Source: Vigna angularis (Eukaryota; Streptophyta; Magnoliopsida; Fabales; Fabaceae). From it: a stretch of DNA of 64,000 nt. Each line of letters begins with the position of its first letter. The stretch's first letter is position 1. A program made the position numbers and the translations under genes. The stretch covers positions 22,304,825 to 22,368,824 of the forward strand of contig NC_068974.1 of assembly GCF_016808095.1 (NCBI RefSeq), read 5' to 3'. Under the pieces are notes generated by a model. That model had not been told where the DNA came from. It saw only the letters and a list, made by a program, of their open reading frames with translations, and searched no databases. Of the stretch, positions 49,796 to 62,570 are shown in pieces.

Positions 49796-49897
49796 GAAAG
49801 TTAGATTTATGTTTATATATATTAGTATAATATAGATTTATAAATAAAAGAAAGTCCAGATATATATAGGTTTGGTTGTTAAGATTTGCTTAGTAGT
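46938..49897. other. AT-rich decayed repeat DNA, probable old LTR
   Basis: No gene. TGTAAGATCCGGGAAGA at about 47455 and TGTATGATCCGGATAAAA at about 49566 look like two edges of related LTR starts. The region between has long T/G-rich stretches. An (AT)n run lies at 49746-49784. Confidence 0.35.
48780..49015. repeat. Cluster of ATAATCGATTAT palindromes
   Basis: At least eight exact or near copies of GATAATCGATTATC occur in 240 bp. The unit is a perfect palindrome around ATCGAT. Similar words are at 38705-38820. Confidence 0.75.
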
Positions 49898-50032
49898 TGT
49901 CAACACCCAATTTCGTCCGGATTGACCAATAGATTTATTTTATTTTCATCATGAGTGTCAAATAAAAATAAAAAAAAAAAGTAAAAAGAAACAAATAATA
50001 AAAAATAGTAAAAAATAAAAAAATAAAAAAAA

Positions 50033-50665
50033 AACGTTCGGCTTTTTTTTTTACTATAGCTATAGGACTGTTCGTCCTATACCATGCATTCAGCCGTTCG
50101 TCATTTACCCTGCCAGGCCGTCCGTCCTCTACACTGAGCAGACCATTCGTCCTTTACCGTGCACTTCTCGTATCTATATCTTTATGACGTTCGACTCCTC
50201 CTCTACATGCAACCGTTCGTTCTTCATGACTAATATCACCGCCGTTCGGCTTTATGCAATCTATCGCTCGACTATCCGTGACACCAAGCATTCGGCCGTT
50301 CGGTCTTTTTCTTCATGATCAGCTTTCAGCCATTCAAGCTCAATGACATTCGGACGCTCGTTCTTAACTGTTCGTTCATTCGACCTTAGTGACGTTTGGA
50401 CGCTAATGCTCAACCGTTCGGTCATCTTCAACCCGTTCACTATTCGACCGTTCGGCCATTCGTTAATTTAGGACGTTCGTCCTCAGCCTCAACCGTTCGG
50501 TCGTCCACAGGCTTTTCAACTGTTCGGCTGCTCGTCCTCGACCGTTCGGCCTCGCAGGTTTACCGTTCGGTCATAGTGTTTACTGAACGTTCGGTCTTCA
50601 TTTGAACGTTCGGTCTTGGTAATGTTATTCTCATTTGAACGTTCGGTCTCCATGTGTTAGTCTTC
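50033..50665. repeat. Dense CCGTTCGG/CGTTCGTC word cluster in the large LTR
   Basis: More than 20 copies of words such as ACCGTTCGGTC, GACGTTCG and CCGTTCGTCC lie at irregular spacing over 630 bp, far above chance in AT-rich surroundings. Confidence 0.8.
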
Positions 50666-52234
50666 AGCGTTTGTGCTTAATTTCGTCCAGTGTTCGGCCC
50701 AGCAGCAAACAGCAATCGACAAATTTCCCCCCTTTCTACCGCTCATCCATCACCTCCCCTTTCTACCGCTCGTCCACCATCCTCCTTTTCTACCACTCGT
50801 CCAGGTAATTTCCCCCCTACCGCTCGTCCTGATCACCCGTCGCTCTTGGGCCCAGTAATGATTCCCACAATCTTCCAACGGTCCACTTCTACCTTCCCCC
50901 ACTTCACCAACCCTCCAATTATGTCTACCAAATTATTCCAATGGTCCCCCAATCAAAGCTACCGACAGTTTCATCCAATGAGGCTTGTAGACAGAGTTTG
51001 ATCATTTTGCCAATTTAAGGATGGACTGGCCTTCGTCTTCAGGGGGGAAGACCCTCGATCACCTCCAACACCTACGATCTTTATCCCTTCCCTCTTCATC
51101 TTACTCTTCACCATCTGGATCATCCCTTCATGGCACTGATCCCTCTCTGCTCCTCACATCATCTTCATCCTTGTTACCTCACGACCCATCATATTCACTC
51201 CTTTTCTTCTTCATTTTCGGCCCCAACACCCGTAACCACAACAAACCACTTCCTTTTTCACTCCCAACTCCATTACCTCCAACAACATTCATCATCCAAT
51301 CTCAAACTCAAATTCAAATTTATCTCTTCAACCTGCACATAGACCAAACACCAGTTCCACCATCGATAAGCACCGATCATCAAAAACCACCCGACAACTT
51401 GACACAAAAAAAAAGAGAAGCAGTAACGCGAAGGCTGGGTCGCGGTGGCTGGATTTGACGAAACAGTGGCGTGGTGGCCGGATTCAAAGAAGCAGCGTCA
51501 GCCTCGCGCGAGGAGAAGAGAAGGCAGTCACGTCGGGGCCGCCGGTGGTTTCGGGTGTACCTGTTGTTGCCGGCGTTTTAGAGCTGGTAGAAGGCGGTGT
51601 CACGGTGGCCAGTTCAGAGTGTAGCGGCGGCGAATCTTCGGGGAAAAAGAGACCTTGGGTCTCTGGAGAACTAAGTTGAAATGAAGGGGATCACCTCTAA
51701 GGGATTCTGATTGGGTTTGAAAGGGCTTTGAACCCTAAAACAAAAAAAAAGAGAACTTTTTCTACACCCCTTTGTTTCATGTTTTGAACCCCTTTCATTT
51801 GGGCTTAAGCCTTTCTGCCGGCAAATAAAATATAAAAAAGGGAATTGGACCTGAGCACACTATTTCAGAATGCACCTCCATTTTTGACCTCACACCCCTA
51901 CTTTTGTTTGGGCTGAAGCCCATTCCGTTTCTGCAAACAATAAAAAAGGAGGTTTGGACATTGGGCTCATCTTATTTCCGGCACCTCCAACTTTGCTGCT
52001 GCACCCCTATCGGGCCTACATAAGAAGTTCAAGTTGCACTCCTGGTTTTGTATCTCTGTACCCCTATACCTCTTAGGCTTTCTCTTTGGCTTTTTTTTTT
52101 ATGTTTTTATTGCATGTAACCCCCTTGTATAGTAACCCCATCCCTTTGTTTTATTTACATCTATTAGATTTGTTTGTTTCGTTTTGCATAAAAATTACAA
52201 AAAAATAATAAAAACATAAAAAATTTTAAAAAAA

Positions 52235-52440
52235 CTCATAATGAGTACTTGTGCGATCGTACGCATCAGCCTAGTACTTATTACCCAAAATATAAAATAA
52301 ACAAAAAAAGTTGTATGAGTGCTCGTGCGATCGTACGCATCAGCCTAGTGCTCATTACGCAAAACAATAAAAAACAAAGAAAAAGCCGTGTGAGTACTCG
52401 TGCGATCGTACGCATCAGCCTAGTGCTCATTACGCAAAAA
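52235..52440. repeat. Tandem repeat, about 75-bp unit, three copies
   Basis: GTGCGATCGTACGCATCAGC followed by CTAGTGCTCATTACGCAAAA-like sequence recurs at about 52249, 52325 and 52400. The unit centre GCGATCGTACGC is a near-palindrome. Two further related blocks with ATACGTAGGAGCAAGG lie at 52575 and 52702. Confidence 0.85.
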
Positions 52441-53053
52441 AAATCTAAATATTACATCAAAAAAATACCAAAAAAATATAAAATCATTAAAAACCAAAAA
52501 CATCAACATTTTCAAATAACAAACAATATTTCTGAGCCAAAACTACGTGATCCTTGATTCTCCATCAAGAGTGGAGATACGTAGGAGCAAGGCCAGTCCT
52601 TGTCAGGTTCATTTCCCCAAAAATCCAAAATCATTTCAAAACAAATTTCTCAAACAGTTTTCAAATGAACTACGGAACCCTGATTTCTCATTCTGAATGG
52701 GAATACGTAGGAGCAAGGTCAATCCTTGTCGGGCCCAAAAAAACTAAAAAATATGTTTTGTTTATTTAGAATTTATTTTAAGGGAAAGTTAAACATTTTG
52801 AAAACCACATCATATTCGCATATTTAATTAAAGGTACTGCTTTAAGGCAGGCGTTGTAGGGTGCTAATACCTTCCCTACACGTAACCGACTCCCGAACCA
52901 AGAATCTGGTTCTAATAGACCATGCCTTATCATTTTATGGTTTTTCCGTAGTTTTTCAGAATAAACTATGGTGGCGACTCCAAATCTCTTTTTCAAATCG
53001 CGTCTTTTTCTTTTTTCGAATCGTCGTCCCGTCGCGTTTTGCCGGATGCGACA

Positions 53054-54013
53054 GTAGTATTATTATTATTTTTGGTTTTCTTAAGTATAAGAGTGGAGAG
53101 AGAAACGTAATTCATATATTTTCTTTCTCACTAAACAGAGGGAGAATTCCTTGGTTTATGCTGGTACGTTGCATACAGAAGTAAGGGCTTGGCCTTATGT
53201 TTTAGGCAAATAATTAAATAAATAAATTAAGTGATAATAGAAAATAAAAAGGGTTTTTTTGATAGAGATATTTAAATAAGTTTTAGGAAAAAAAAAAGGA
53301 AAAAGAGAAACGGAAGGGGATATACTCACTACAACAGTGAGAGTATTGAAAGAAAACCCTAACTCTTTTGGTGAGTGATAAAAAAACGATTGATCGAGCA
53401 AGAGAGGAAGAGTTGTTTGTCATACCACGTCGCCGGGAAGGAATGAAGACTTAGCAACTTTTTTTAATCTGGTAAGGGAAACTGACTTTACATTGTTATG
53501 TTTGGTTGTGATTTTGTGAATGATGGGAAGAAGTATAGATTTTAATGGGTGTTAAACCTTTGTTGTTTTTTTTTTTGACCTAAGTTTTCTGTTGATTCCA
53601 TGAGCATGAGTGTTGTGTCAGATATGTTTTTTTAGTGTTGTTAATAAAGTTGAGCATGATAATGTGTGTTTTTGGTATGTGATATCATTGTTTAATGGTG
53701 CCTAATTTAATCATAGGAGTAGTATTACCAATATGTGATCTATTCATTCGTTTAGGAAATTTTGATTTCTTTTGGTGCTGAAGAATTTTACTAGGGAAAT
53801 GTTATTATTTTAATACAGTATAAGGGTATTATAAGATTTATATTTATGAAAAAAATTTGAAAACTGATGTTGGATATATTCATGGTGCAGCGGTAAATGT
53901 TTTGGTTAAGGAAAATGATGTAATGTATGTATGATTAAATATTTTACGTGTATAGAAAATAAAAGAAAAAGACTATGTTTAAGTGTTATGATAAGTTTGA
54001 AATAGAAAATTAT
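53054..54013. other. Flank between solo LTR and large CACTA
   Basis: No gene seen. Probably part of an older repeat split by the two insertions; it should continue at 62270. Confidence 0.45.
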
Positions 54014-54039
54014 TATTACTAGTGTAGTCAAGAGAAACG

Positions 54040-54425
54040 ACATCGGTTACTTTTGCCCATAGGCAGCGGTTCTCGAACCGAGGCATATCCAGGCGAGGCA
54101 AAATCGGGTGAAAACCGAGGCATAAAAGAAGACCATTTGGCCTCGGTTCAGCTATAACCGAAGCAGTAAGGAGACGATTTGGCCTCGGTTCAGCCTTAAT
54201 TGAAGCAGTAGATTTTTGGTTTTTTTATATTTTTTTTAGTAGGACTTTATGCCTTGGTTCCTACTGAACCGAGGTAGTATGTCCCCCTCTATTGTCTCGG
54301 TTGAAACCATAACCGAGGCAGTAGAGCCCATTTTTTTCATCCGTCAGCCTTTTAGCATCTGTTGTGACCTTAACCGAGGCCATAGGGGTCTTTTCTACCT
54401 CGGTTATGACCTCAACCAAGACATA
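54040..54425. repeat. Left subterminal repeats of the large CACTA
   Basis: About ten GCCTCGGTT or AACCGAGGC copies in both orientations, often paired as short hairpins with ATGCC/GGCAT edges. Probable binding sites for the element's own protein. Confidence 0.85.
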
Positions 54426-54744
54426 TTCCTTTGTTTTTTTAAAATGAGGTCTGTTTCTGCTACATTTCCAACTACAGAAATAGACCTGCATATATATATT
54501 TACAGCCAGAACAATCTAAAATAATCTAGAAACGTATATTTTGAATGAAAATTATATTAAAACATAAGTACATTCAATGGAATCATAAATCAACTTCTTA
54601 GAAGTATAAATCAATCCAATGTAATCATAAATCAAGTTTGAAGCATAAATCAATGCAATGTACAAAGTTAAACTAATAATAATTTAGAAAAGCATAAAAC
54701 AACTTAGAAACATAAACTTAGAACTTACTATATCCTAATATCTA

Positions 54745-57682
54745 CTACATACTATTATATAATTGAATTACATATTTAGCTAGTGCTTTCCTCACGAGTT
54801 GAAGTGACTTCTCTGGAATTGGAGTAGTCCTATTGAATCTCTGCATAAAACACAATGATTTCAATTAGTGTATATGAAATCTAAACTATAGAGAAAATAA
54901 AATTCAAACCTAAATATTATCGTTTCCCATCCACTGGTGTAATGTGCACGAATAATGGTCATCATCCAAAACATGACGTAGTAACCACATTCATATGATC
55001 CTGTTTGTCTATTACACTACAATATATCATCATAATTATAAAATGTTATGTAACATCATTTGAATGGAACCAAATGTAACAAAGTATGGACTAAAATACC
55101 AAACCTTAAGGGCAACCCATGTAAGCTTTTTAGCCGTAGCAGTAGATCTCCCAAATAACATCATATGTGTTGCAAGGGAACTATTAAAAAAAAATTGCTT
55201 TAGGATACATTTATATAACAAAGAAAGTTGAAACATTGAGGTTCTTACCAATCTACTACATTTCTAAGAGGGCTGGGAGGAGACTTGTGCAATGAACAAA
55301 GCCAGACAATAGTGTTCTCCGGTATGGAGATCACAAGTAGCTGCCAATGACACCTGAAATTGGTAATAACTTCATTGTCATATACCAAAATTAATAAATG
55401 AAACTTTAAAGTTAACAAACTTCACTTACCCATGTATATAAGGGAGAAAATATATCTCCTTCCCCATTCCAAAGCAGGTGGTGATGTATGTTTGGATATC
55501 ATCAAATTTATTTCTTTCATGAGTCATAGAGGGATCAATGAACCCATATACATCGTTGAACCCCTTCTTGTTACTAACATCAAACATATACCTAAAATGA
55601 AGAAATAATCTGATATAAGTAACTTGATAAAAAATAATTATATAAAAAAGTTCTCATAAACTTACATCATCCACAGCTAAATGAGTGTAATATTAATTTC
55701 TTCTCTCCCCGACGCAAGCTCCCTAACATCTTGATGATGCAAGTACAATGGGATCTGAGCTTCTCTTCCAAATGTAGTAGAATCCTAGTGTACATTCATT
55801 GGCGCATCTGAAATGATTTTAGCAAGCTCGTCTAACGCACCAAGAGGGTCGTCCCCAGATAAATGAGTCTTCTTCGGTGTAGGACTTCCCTCTTGACCTC
55901 GTATCTGCTGTTACATGAAAAAATGGTTATGTTATAACGTCAATTAGAAGTAAATATTAAAATTGAGAAGTATATAGTACGAGTGTTTACCGAGGGATCA
56001 GATACATCACAAACCAAATGTCTAGGCCAAGCGACAAAGGACTTAAATGCCTCTTCCATAGTGAAGAACTCATCTGTAGGCACAGGAAGAACGACATCTG
56101 GTATGACAACTTCGTCCACCGTGACCTTGACCTCATATTCTACAAGTTGTACACCATGCACTGCAGTGGCTGTCTCATAAACTGTACCACGAGCCACTAG
56201 CATGGTCCCGGTATCAAAGAGAATATATAACTGACATGGACGAGTGTCATCCATGTCAGTTATAAACAACTTCCTTTACCGCTTCTACCTGTCAAATTAA
56301 ATGTTAGGTTATACAAAAAGTAAATTAATAAACAAAAATCATTAAGTTTACCTGTAGGGGGCACATGTTCCGCTACAGGAGATGGCGGAGGACGATTGCC
56401 ATAATCCTCACAATGCTGCTGGAATTGGCGCACAACCATTTCAGCAACTTCATCATACAACTCTGCCCGAACCTTTTTTGTGATCTCTTGCGTCATCTCT
56501 TTTCTTATGTCCTCCTTCATCTTTTCGTATGGATATGGATGCGAGGAAGACCCAAAGAACTGTCGTATGCCTATGCCAGTCTCAGCACCACGCACCCGTC
56601 CTGGGTGCTCAGGTCGTCCAATAGTTGTGGCAAGAATATCCTAACGACCTTCTTGTGTGAATTGACCTTGGGAGCTCTGCTCAACCAAGGAGTCCTGTCA
56701 CATAACAAAACTTCAAAATCATTTGAAAGATCTATGTAATATATATAACAAAAATGTTGTAAAAATATGAAAAATGACATCTTACAATTCTTTCAGATAT
56801 CTCTCTGGCAGAGTCGGAAGTGTAGGAGCCTGATGGTCTTATACGGGCTAACTTCCATTTCTCGTGCCGAGATGGTGGTGAAGGAAGAGGAGGAGGGTCA
56901 CCACCCTCAAAAAGTGGAAGTCTACTATCTGACTTCTGCTTCATTATTTTTTCCTCAAGCTTCCTATATCCACCACGAGACAATAGGTGTGGATTTTTAT
57001 TCTGAGCACTTATTCCCTGTGCTTTTGCCCTTTTTTCCTGTGAAAAAAATGAAACAATTATCATAAAAAAGAATTATGAATGATGAATTGAATGATTTTA
57101 CCTACACTTACTTGCCACGTCTCGGATGAACGAAGCTTTACAAACTGACACCATGTTTCTTCGTCAATTACTGAATATTTAGAACATGGAGTTTCATTGC
57201 TTTTTTTTGCCAAATATATATCTGGATGTCAATTTTGTCTTAAACCCTCGAAATCTTTCTACAATTGCAGATAAACACTTATTCCTTAAGCTCTCTACAT
57301 TTGGCATATCAAATGTCATCTACAACAAAGAAAGTAATAACCTTATATCAATACAAATTTATCAATATAATGAATCTAGAATTTGGAGCAATATTGTTTA
57401 ACTTACCAATAGATCTTGCCAAATGAGATTCCGATCAGCCTCAAATACATGGTCAAAGGATTGAGTAAGTATAGAGATACAATCACGTGCTAGTACTCCA
57501 AGGTAAGACCTAAATACATCTGCATTTGGGTCAGATGCAACTCTAGTGACCACGTCAATAATGACAGGTGTCCTCTCACCTGCATTTCTTCTAAGTATAA
57601 GCTGTCGTAACCTCGTCGCTCCTCTCGTTCGTCTAGAAGTGGTGGAGACTTCATCTCCTAACGAATGAGGTGACTCAGCCAT
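54745..57682 (-). pseudogene. CACTA second gene: TNP1-like protein with Ulp1/C48 protease domain
   Basis: Multi-exon, start at 57682 (MAESPHSLGDEV). Exons read in order: 57417-57682 (RLRQLILRRNAGERTPV; donor GTAAGT), about 57120-57318, about 56795-57040 (NPHLLSRGGYRKLEEK, a plant Ptta/En-Spm transposase hallmark), about 56350-56700 (TIGRPEHPGRV, acidic helix), about 55990-56280 (PCQLYILFDTG, AWPRHLV), then an Ulp1-type cysteine protease (55260-55850: IYFLPYIHGCHWQLLVIS; 54920-55010: SYECGYYVMFWM; end near 54745). The catalytic His and Cys of the C48 family are visible. Lesions: an 8-base homopolymer at 57201-57208 shifts the frame, and a TAG follows EGR at about 56641. Ulp1 enzymes cleave SUMO; the role in transposons is unknown. 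Confidence 0.72.
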
Positions 57683-57933
57683 ATATCTGTCACAATAAAC
57701 AAGATGAAAGATTAATAAAACACTTATAAAATAACATATATTATTTAACAAAAGCCATAAATATTTACACAAACATGAAATTCATATATAATCATATGGA
57801 TTGGTCATATGTATATTCCCTCATTGTGATCTTCTTGAATTGCTTGTATATCATCAATTAGAGGGTCGTCATCCAAATTTATCGTCGTTTTAAATGGATG
57901 GTTGTCAGCAATATGAAGATTACTTAGATTCTC

Positions 57934-60900
57934 TTATTCATCTTCAATTTGTCTTTTTCCTTGAAGAGCAACATACCAATGGTCAAACGCAGGATCTTTG
58001 ACATAAAAACCCTGACTTGGTTGATATGCCATGATAAACGGTTCGTCTCCATAACCAATCTTTCGAAAATCAACAAGTGTCATACAAGATTCATCTATTT
58101 TGACACCACGCTTATTGTCGACCCACTTACATTTGAAGAGTGCAACGAAAAACTTAGTGTAATCAACCTCCCATATCTCTTCAATTCTTCCATAATATCT
58201 CATGGATCCAATTACAGGATTTTGATCTTTGGATGTGGAAAATTGTAGCAACTCAACTTCTAGACTGACGCCACTATTTTGTACTGTGTTTTTATCATCC
58301 AAAGTCTTTGTATAGAATGTGCAATTATTAATTTTGTAACCTGTACAACATACAACATCAAACTTCAAACCATTTGCTAGCCACAACAAAGTCTCAGAGG
58401 ACCGTGATTCTTTCAAAACTTCAGATTTGAACCAGGACAAGAATGTTCTGTTATGGTCCATCAACTGCCATTTCTTTGATTGTCTTGGATACTTGTCCTT
58501 TACAACGACTTTGTGTGCTTCCAAAAATGGGATCACTTCATATGTGTTGTTTAATATGTACAAATGTGCTTGCATAAATTCTTCACGACTTTTTGTCACC
58601 ACATTTACACCTCGGATGCTTTTACTTATAGAATATCTATTCAACTATGATGTCCGAGGAACTCTTATCAGATTTGCTTTACTCATATAATCAGAGCAAA
58701 ACTCAATACTTTCTTCAGCAATATATCTTTCAATCATTGAACCTTCTGGACGATATTGATTTTTGACATACCCTTTCAAAATCTTCATATAACGCTCAAT
58801 AGGGTACATCCATCTTAAGTATACTAGTCCACACAACTTTATTTCTCTGACCAAATGAACAAGTAAATGCACCATGATGTCAAAACAGGATGGAGGGAAA
58901 AACATTTCTAGTTGACACAAGATGATTATAATTTCTCTTTGAAGTTCATCTAACTTTGTAGGATCGACAACTTTACTACAAATTGACGAAAAAAATGAGC
59001 ACAATCGAGTTATGGTCTGCCTAACTTTTTTGGGCAGAATTCAACAAATTGCCACAATAACAATTGTTGCATTAAGACGTGGCAATCGTGTGACTTGAGT
59101 CCAACAAGCTTTAAGTCCTGCATTGACACTAAGCTCTTGATATTTGAAGAGTATCCTTGTGGTACCTTGATATTCTTTAAACAAAGACAAAAACTTCTCT
59201 TCTCTTGTCTGGACATTGTGTAACATGCAGGGGGCAAATAAGTACGTTTACCAATCTCTCTTGGTGCCAACTATTCTCGGATCTTCATGTCAACCAAATC
59301 CAAATGCGCATTCACTCCATCTTTTGTTTTTCCCTGAATGTTTAGTAGTGTACCAATCAAGCTATCACAAACATTCTTCTCCACATGCATCACATCTATG
59401 CAATGTCTAACATCTAACTTTGACCAATATGGAAGACCAAAGAATATTGATTTCTTCTTCCAAGGGGTCGTTACAGAAGACTTCTTCGACGTTTTCCCAA
59501 ATACATGATGTACTCTATTAATTTTTTCAAGAACTTCAAGTCCAGTAAGTGGAATGGGTGCATTGTCTTTCTCTTGTTCTCCATTGAATGCTTTCTTTAA
59601 CCTTCAATATGGATGATTAGATTGTAAAAATCGCCGATGACGCATATACACGGTCTTCCTTCCGTGTTTCAATTGATGAGATGCAGTGTTTTCTTCACAT
59701 ATAGAACATGCTTTATGACCCTTCACACTGTACCCCGACAAATTACCGTAAGTTGGGAAGTCATTAATGGTGCAAGATAACATGGCATGCATCATGAATG
59801 TTTCTGAAGCAAAGGCATCAAATATTTCAACCCCATCAACCCACAACAACTTCAAGTCTTCAACTAGTGGCCTGAGATAAACATCGATGTCATTTCCAGG
59901 CTGCTTTGGACCACATATCAACATTGACAACCTCATGTACTTTCTTTTCATGCACAATCCTGGAGATAAGTTGTAAATTATCAGTATAACGGGCCAACAA
60001 CTATGATTGGTACTTTAATTACCAAATGGGTTCATTCCATCAGTAACTAAGCCAAACCTAAGATTGCTACATTCTTCACCAAATTAGGAGAATTCTTGAT
60101 CAATATTTTTCCATTGCTTTGAATCAGCTAGATGATGAAACAGCCCATCAGTTGTTCTCTCATCTGCATGCCATCTTATGTTTTTAGCATCTTTGGGATT
60201 CACAAACAAATGCTTAAGTATGGCCACGACTGGAAGGTAATAAACTACTTTCAATGCATAATCATTCTTTTCTGTGTGACCACTATCTTCACTGTAGTTT
60301 TTGACTTGTGTCGTGATAACCCACATTTTGGACACTTTATCAAAACTTCATTCTCATTCCTATATAATATGCAATCATTCGAACATGCATATATCCGTTT
60401 ATACTCCATACCCATCGGACAAAGAATGTTTTTTGCATCATAATTACGAGTGGGTATTGTATTTCCATCTGGCAGCATTTCATTCAACAACGACAACAAT
60501 TCTGTAAAACTCTTATCAGTCCATCAATTGGTCGCCTTTAAATTCATGAGCCTTAACATTGCTGACAACCGTGTGAACTTAGTTGAACCGGCATACAAAG
60601 GAGTCTTCGCATCAGTGGACATCATTTCATACACATGCGCTTGGGCAAAAGCTTCTGCGCCAACATCGCGGATCATGTCCTCTAAGTTGTCTTCTTCTGG
60701 TCGATCTTCCATATCCATGGTGGAATCATATACATTTTCAGTTGGAGATACAGTTGGAAAGTCTGTTAATTCGCCGTGCCATATCTATGTTGTATAACTC
60801 CGTATGAAACCATCACAGATAAGATGCTCCCTAATATCAGTTGTGTTCAACTTCCTCCCATTCAAACAGTTCACACAGGGACATCTGAACTTGACTTCAT

Positions 60901-61012
60901 CATCACCACTTGTACTCGCATTATGTTGCGCAAACTCTATAAATTCTTCTACCCCTCTCTCGTACTCAGTGCTGATGTGTGGTAAATTAATCCACCCTCG
61001 ATCCTTATGCAT
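57934..61012 (-). pseudogene. TNP2-type CACTA transposase, broken by stops and frameshifts
   Basis: The N-terminal transposase-associated domain starts at 61012 (MHKDRGWINLPHISTEYERG, FRCPCVNCLNGRKL). Next come the linker MDMEDRPEEDNLEDMIRDVG, the CPKCGLSRH zinc-like motif (60251-60499), the TNP2 core (59604-60335: IRWHADERTTDG, LICGPKQPGNDIDVYLRPL, CTINDFPTYGNLSGYS), DUF4218 (58645-59130: MYPIERYMKILKGYVKNQY) and DUF4216 (57934-58644: MRYYGRIEEIWEVDYTKF, FDHWYVALQGKRQ). Domain order and length fit a full transposase, which cuts and rejoins element ends in the nucleus. In-frame stops sit at 60785-60787, 60524-60526, 60084-60086, 60015-60017 and 58645, and the frame shifts around 60300 and near 59130. 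The 5' region 61373-61730 may be leader. Confidence 0.85.
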
Positions 61013-61744
61013 GTTTATTGAAATTGTTTACACAATTTCAATAACTAAAACCTATTAAATTTTTATGAAGCTTGAATTTTACAACACATACTCGGAATCA
61101 CATGATGTGCAAAAATGGAAAGGATATTAATCTCCTCAAACACTTACATCCTCAACAACAATAACAAATCTTTAAAAATTAATTATTAAAAATAATATTC
61201 TGGATTTCTTTCTTCCCTTCTCGAATGTTAAAAAAATAGTCAAGAACACACGCCGCTACCACTGTCACCTTCAAAAACAAGAACCCAACTTCAACATTTT
61301 ATAATCACACACAAAATAAAAAATGAACCAAAACGTAGAGACAAGATACCAACTCAAATATCAAAGACAAGATCAAGAGGGTTTAAAAAACTTACCGTGA
61401 TGGGCAACACCAACGACGATGACAGTGGAGGCGACGGTAGCAACGACTACGAAGGTGAGAACGACAGGGACGAAGGTGAGAACGGCGATGGTAGCAACGA
61501 CAACACCAAAAACTGAACAAATCAGCGAAGCACCAACGAAGAAGCAACAGAGGTGGCGGAGAACCAACAGCGCAAAGACGACGGAGGCGACACAGAGGAC
61601 TCGCGGCGGCAACGATGGTGGAGGCAACCCTTTGGGAGAACAACAATGGTGGTGGAGAACCAGCAACGCGAAGAACCAATGAAGAAGCAACGAAGAAGAA
61701 GCGCTAGTGTGAGAAGAAATGAAATGCAATGAAATTTTTTGAAC

Positions 61745-62230
61745 TTATTAAACGATATTACCTTGGTTGTCCCAAACACCCGAAGCAGTAGCACTATATA
61801 TGCCTCGTTCAGGAAAGCAACCGAAGCATAATACACTTTTGACATCGGCTCAAAAGAACCCGAGGTCATAGCTTTTGGACAGAACAAATAGAAGCTTAAA
61901 AAACTCTTCAAAAAGTCAGAGGTGGCAGAGGCTTTATGCCTCGGGTCTGTGGGAAACCGAGGTAGTCTCACCTTTTCATAAAGTTGTCAGCCTGGCGGAT
62001 TCTGTGATTGTAGGTGAGTCAGAGTCTTTATGCCTCAGTTCTTCATGAAACCGAGGTAGTATTACCTTTTGCCAGCCAAAAAGGGTGTTTTAGGCAATTG
62101 TTCTGCATGCAGCCGAGGTGGTAGGTACTTTATGCTTCGGGTCTACATGCAACCGATGTCTATAAGGCCGCCTTAATTAATAACCTGCCACCGCGTTGTT
62201 ATAGGCAGTGGTTTGGTATAAAATGAGACA
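61745..62230. repeat. Right subterminal repeats of the large CACTA
   Basis: Same GCCTCGG/CCGAGGC motif as the left end, at least eight copies, some with TTATGCCTCGG or AACCGAGGTAGT context. Confidence 0.83.
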
Positions 62231-62293
62231 TATTGTGCGAGTTTAAAAGCAAATATTGTACTAGTGTATCCTTTAATTTATAAACGTGAAACG

Positions 62294-62570
62294 TGCCCGG
62301 TGAAGCTCCTGGAAGAGTGGTGGGAGTAGCACGTACTTGCCTGGTGAATCTCTTTGAGAGTATAGTGGTGGGGGTGTATAGTTTTCTGGTGAAGCTCCAA
62401 GAGGGTGGTGGAAAGTGTATACTTGTCTGGTGAAGCTCTAAGAGAGTGGTGGGAAGTAGTGTATTTGTTGGTGAAGCCTTCTAGAGAGTGGTGGGAAATG
62501 TCGTGGTGTAATGGCGTGATAAAGTGTATCGGGCCAGTGAAGCTCTTTAAAGAGAGTGGTGGGAGGTGAC
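62294..62570. repeat. Minisatellite, 40-66 bp unit, six copies
   Basis: GGTGAAGCTC followed by AGAGAGTGGTGGGA recurs at 62299, 62343, 62389, 62429, 62470 and 62536. Begins 28 bp after the CACTA end. Confidence 0.85.

Larger units (their letters stand above)
49898..53053. mobile_element. Large solo LTR (3,156 bp), Ogre/Tat-like, TSD GTAGT
   Basis: Begins TGTCAACACCCAATTTCGTC and ends TTTTGCCGGATGCGACA, flanked by GTAGT (49893-49897, 53054-53058). The TATGGTGGCGACTCC stretch near the right end is a known feature close to the LTR end of Tat/Ogre-type Ty3/gypsy elements in legumes. A >3 kb LTR also fits that lineage. No internal domain or primer site follows, so it is solo. Open frames inside (50396-51679) are Ser/Pro-rich and look like LTR composition. 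Confidence 0.78.
54017..62266 (-). mobile_element. CACTA (En/Spm) transposon, 8.25 kb, TSD TAT
   Basis: The left end TACTAGTGTAGTC (first base C changed to T) and the right end, reverse strand, CACTAGTACAATA form the terminal repeat. TAT flanks both sides (54014-54016, 62267-62269). Subterminal zones 54040-54425 and 61745-62230 are packed with GCCTCGGTT/AACCGAGGC repeats. Two minus-strand genes lie between: a TNP2-type transposase (57934-61012) and a TNP1-like gene with an Ulp1 protease domain (54745-57682). Both carry stops or shifts, so the copy cannot move by itself, but it keeps the full autonomous layout. It looks like the relative from which 2905-4241 was deleted. Confidence 0.88.

Noticed and set aside
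50396..51679. Several 60-145 codon open frames
   Set aside because: They fall inside the solo LTR and have Ser/Pro repeat composition; no gene structure.
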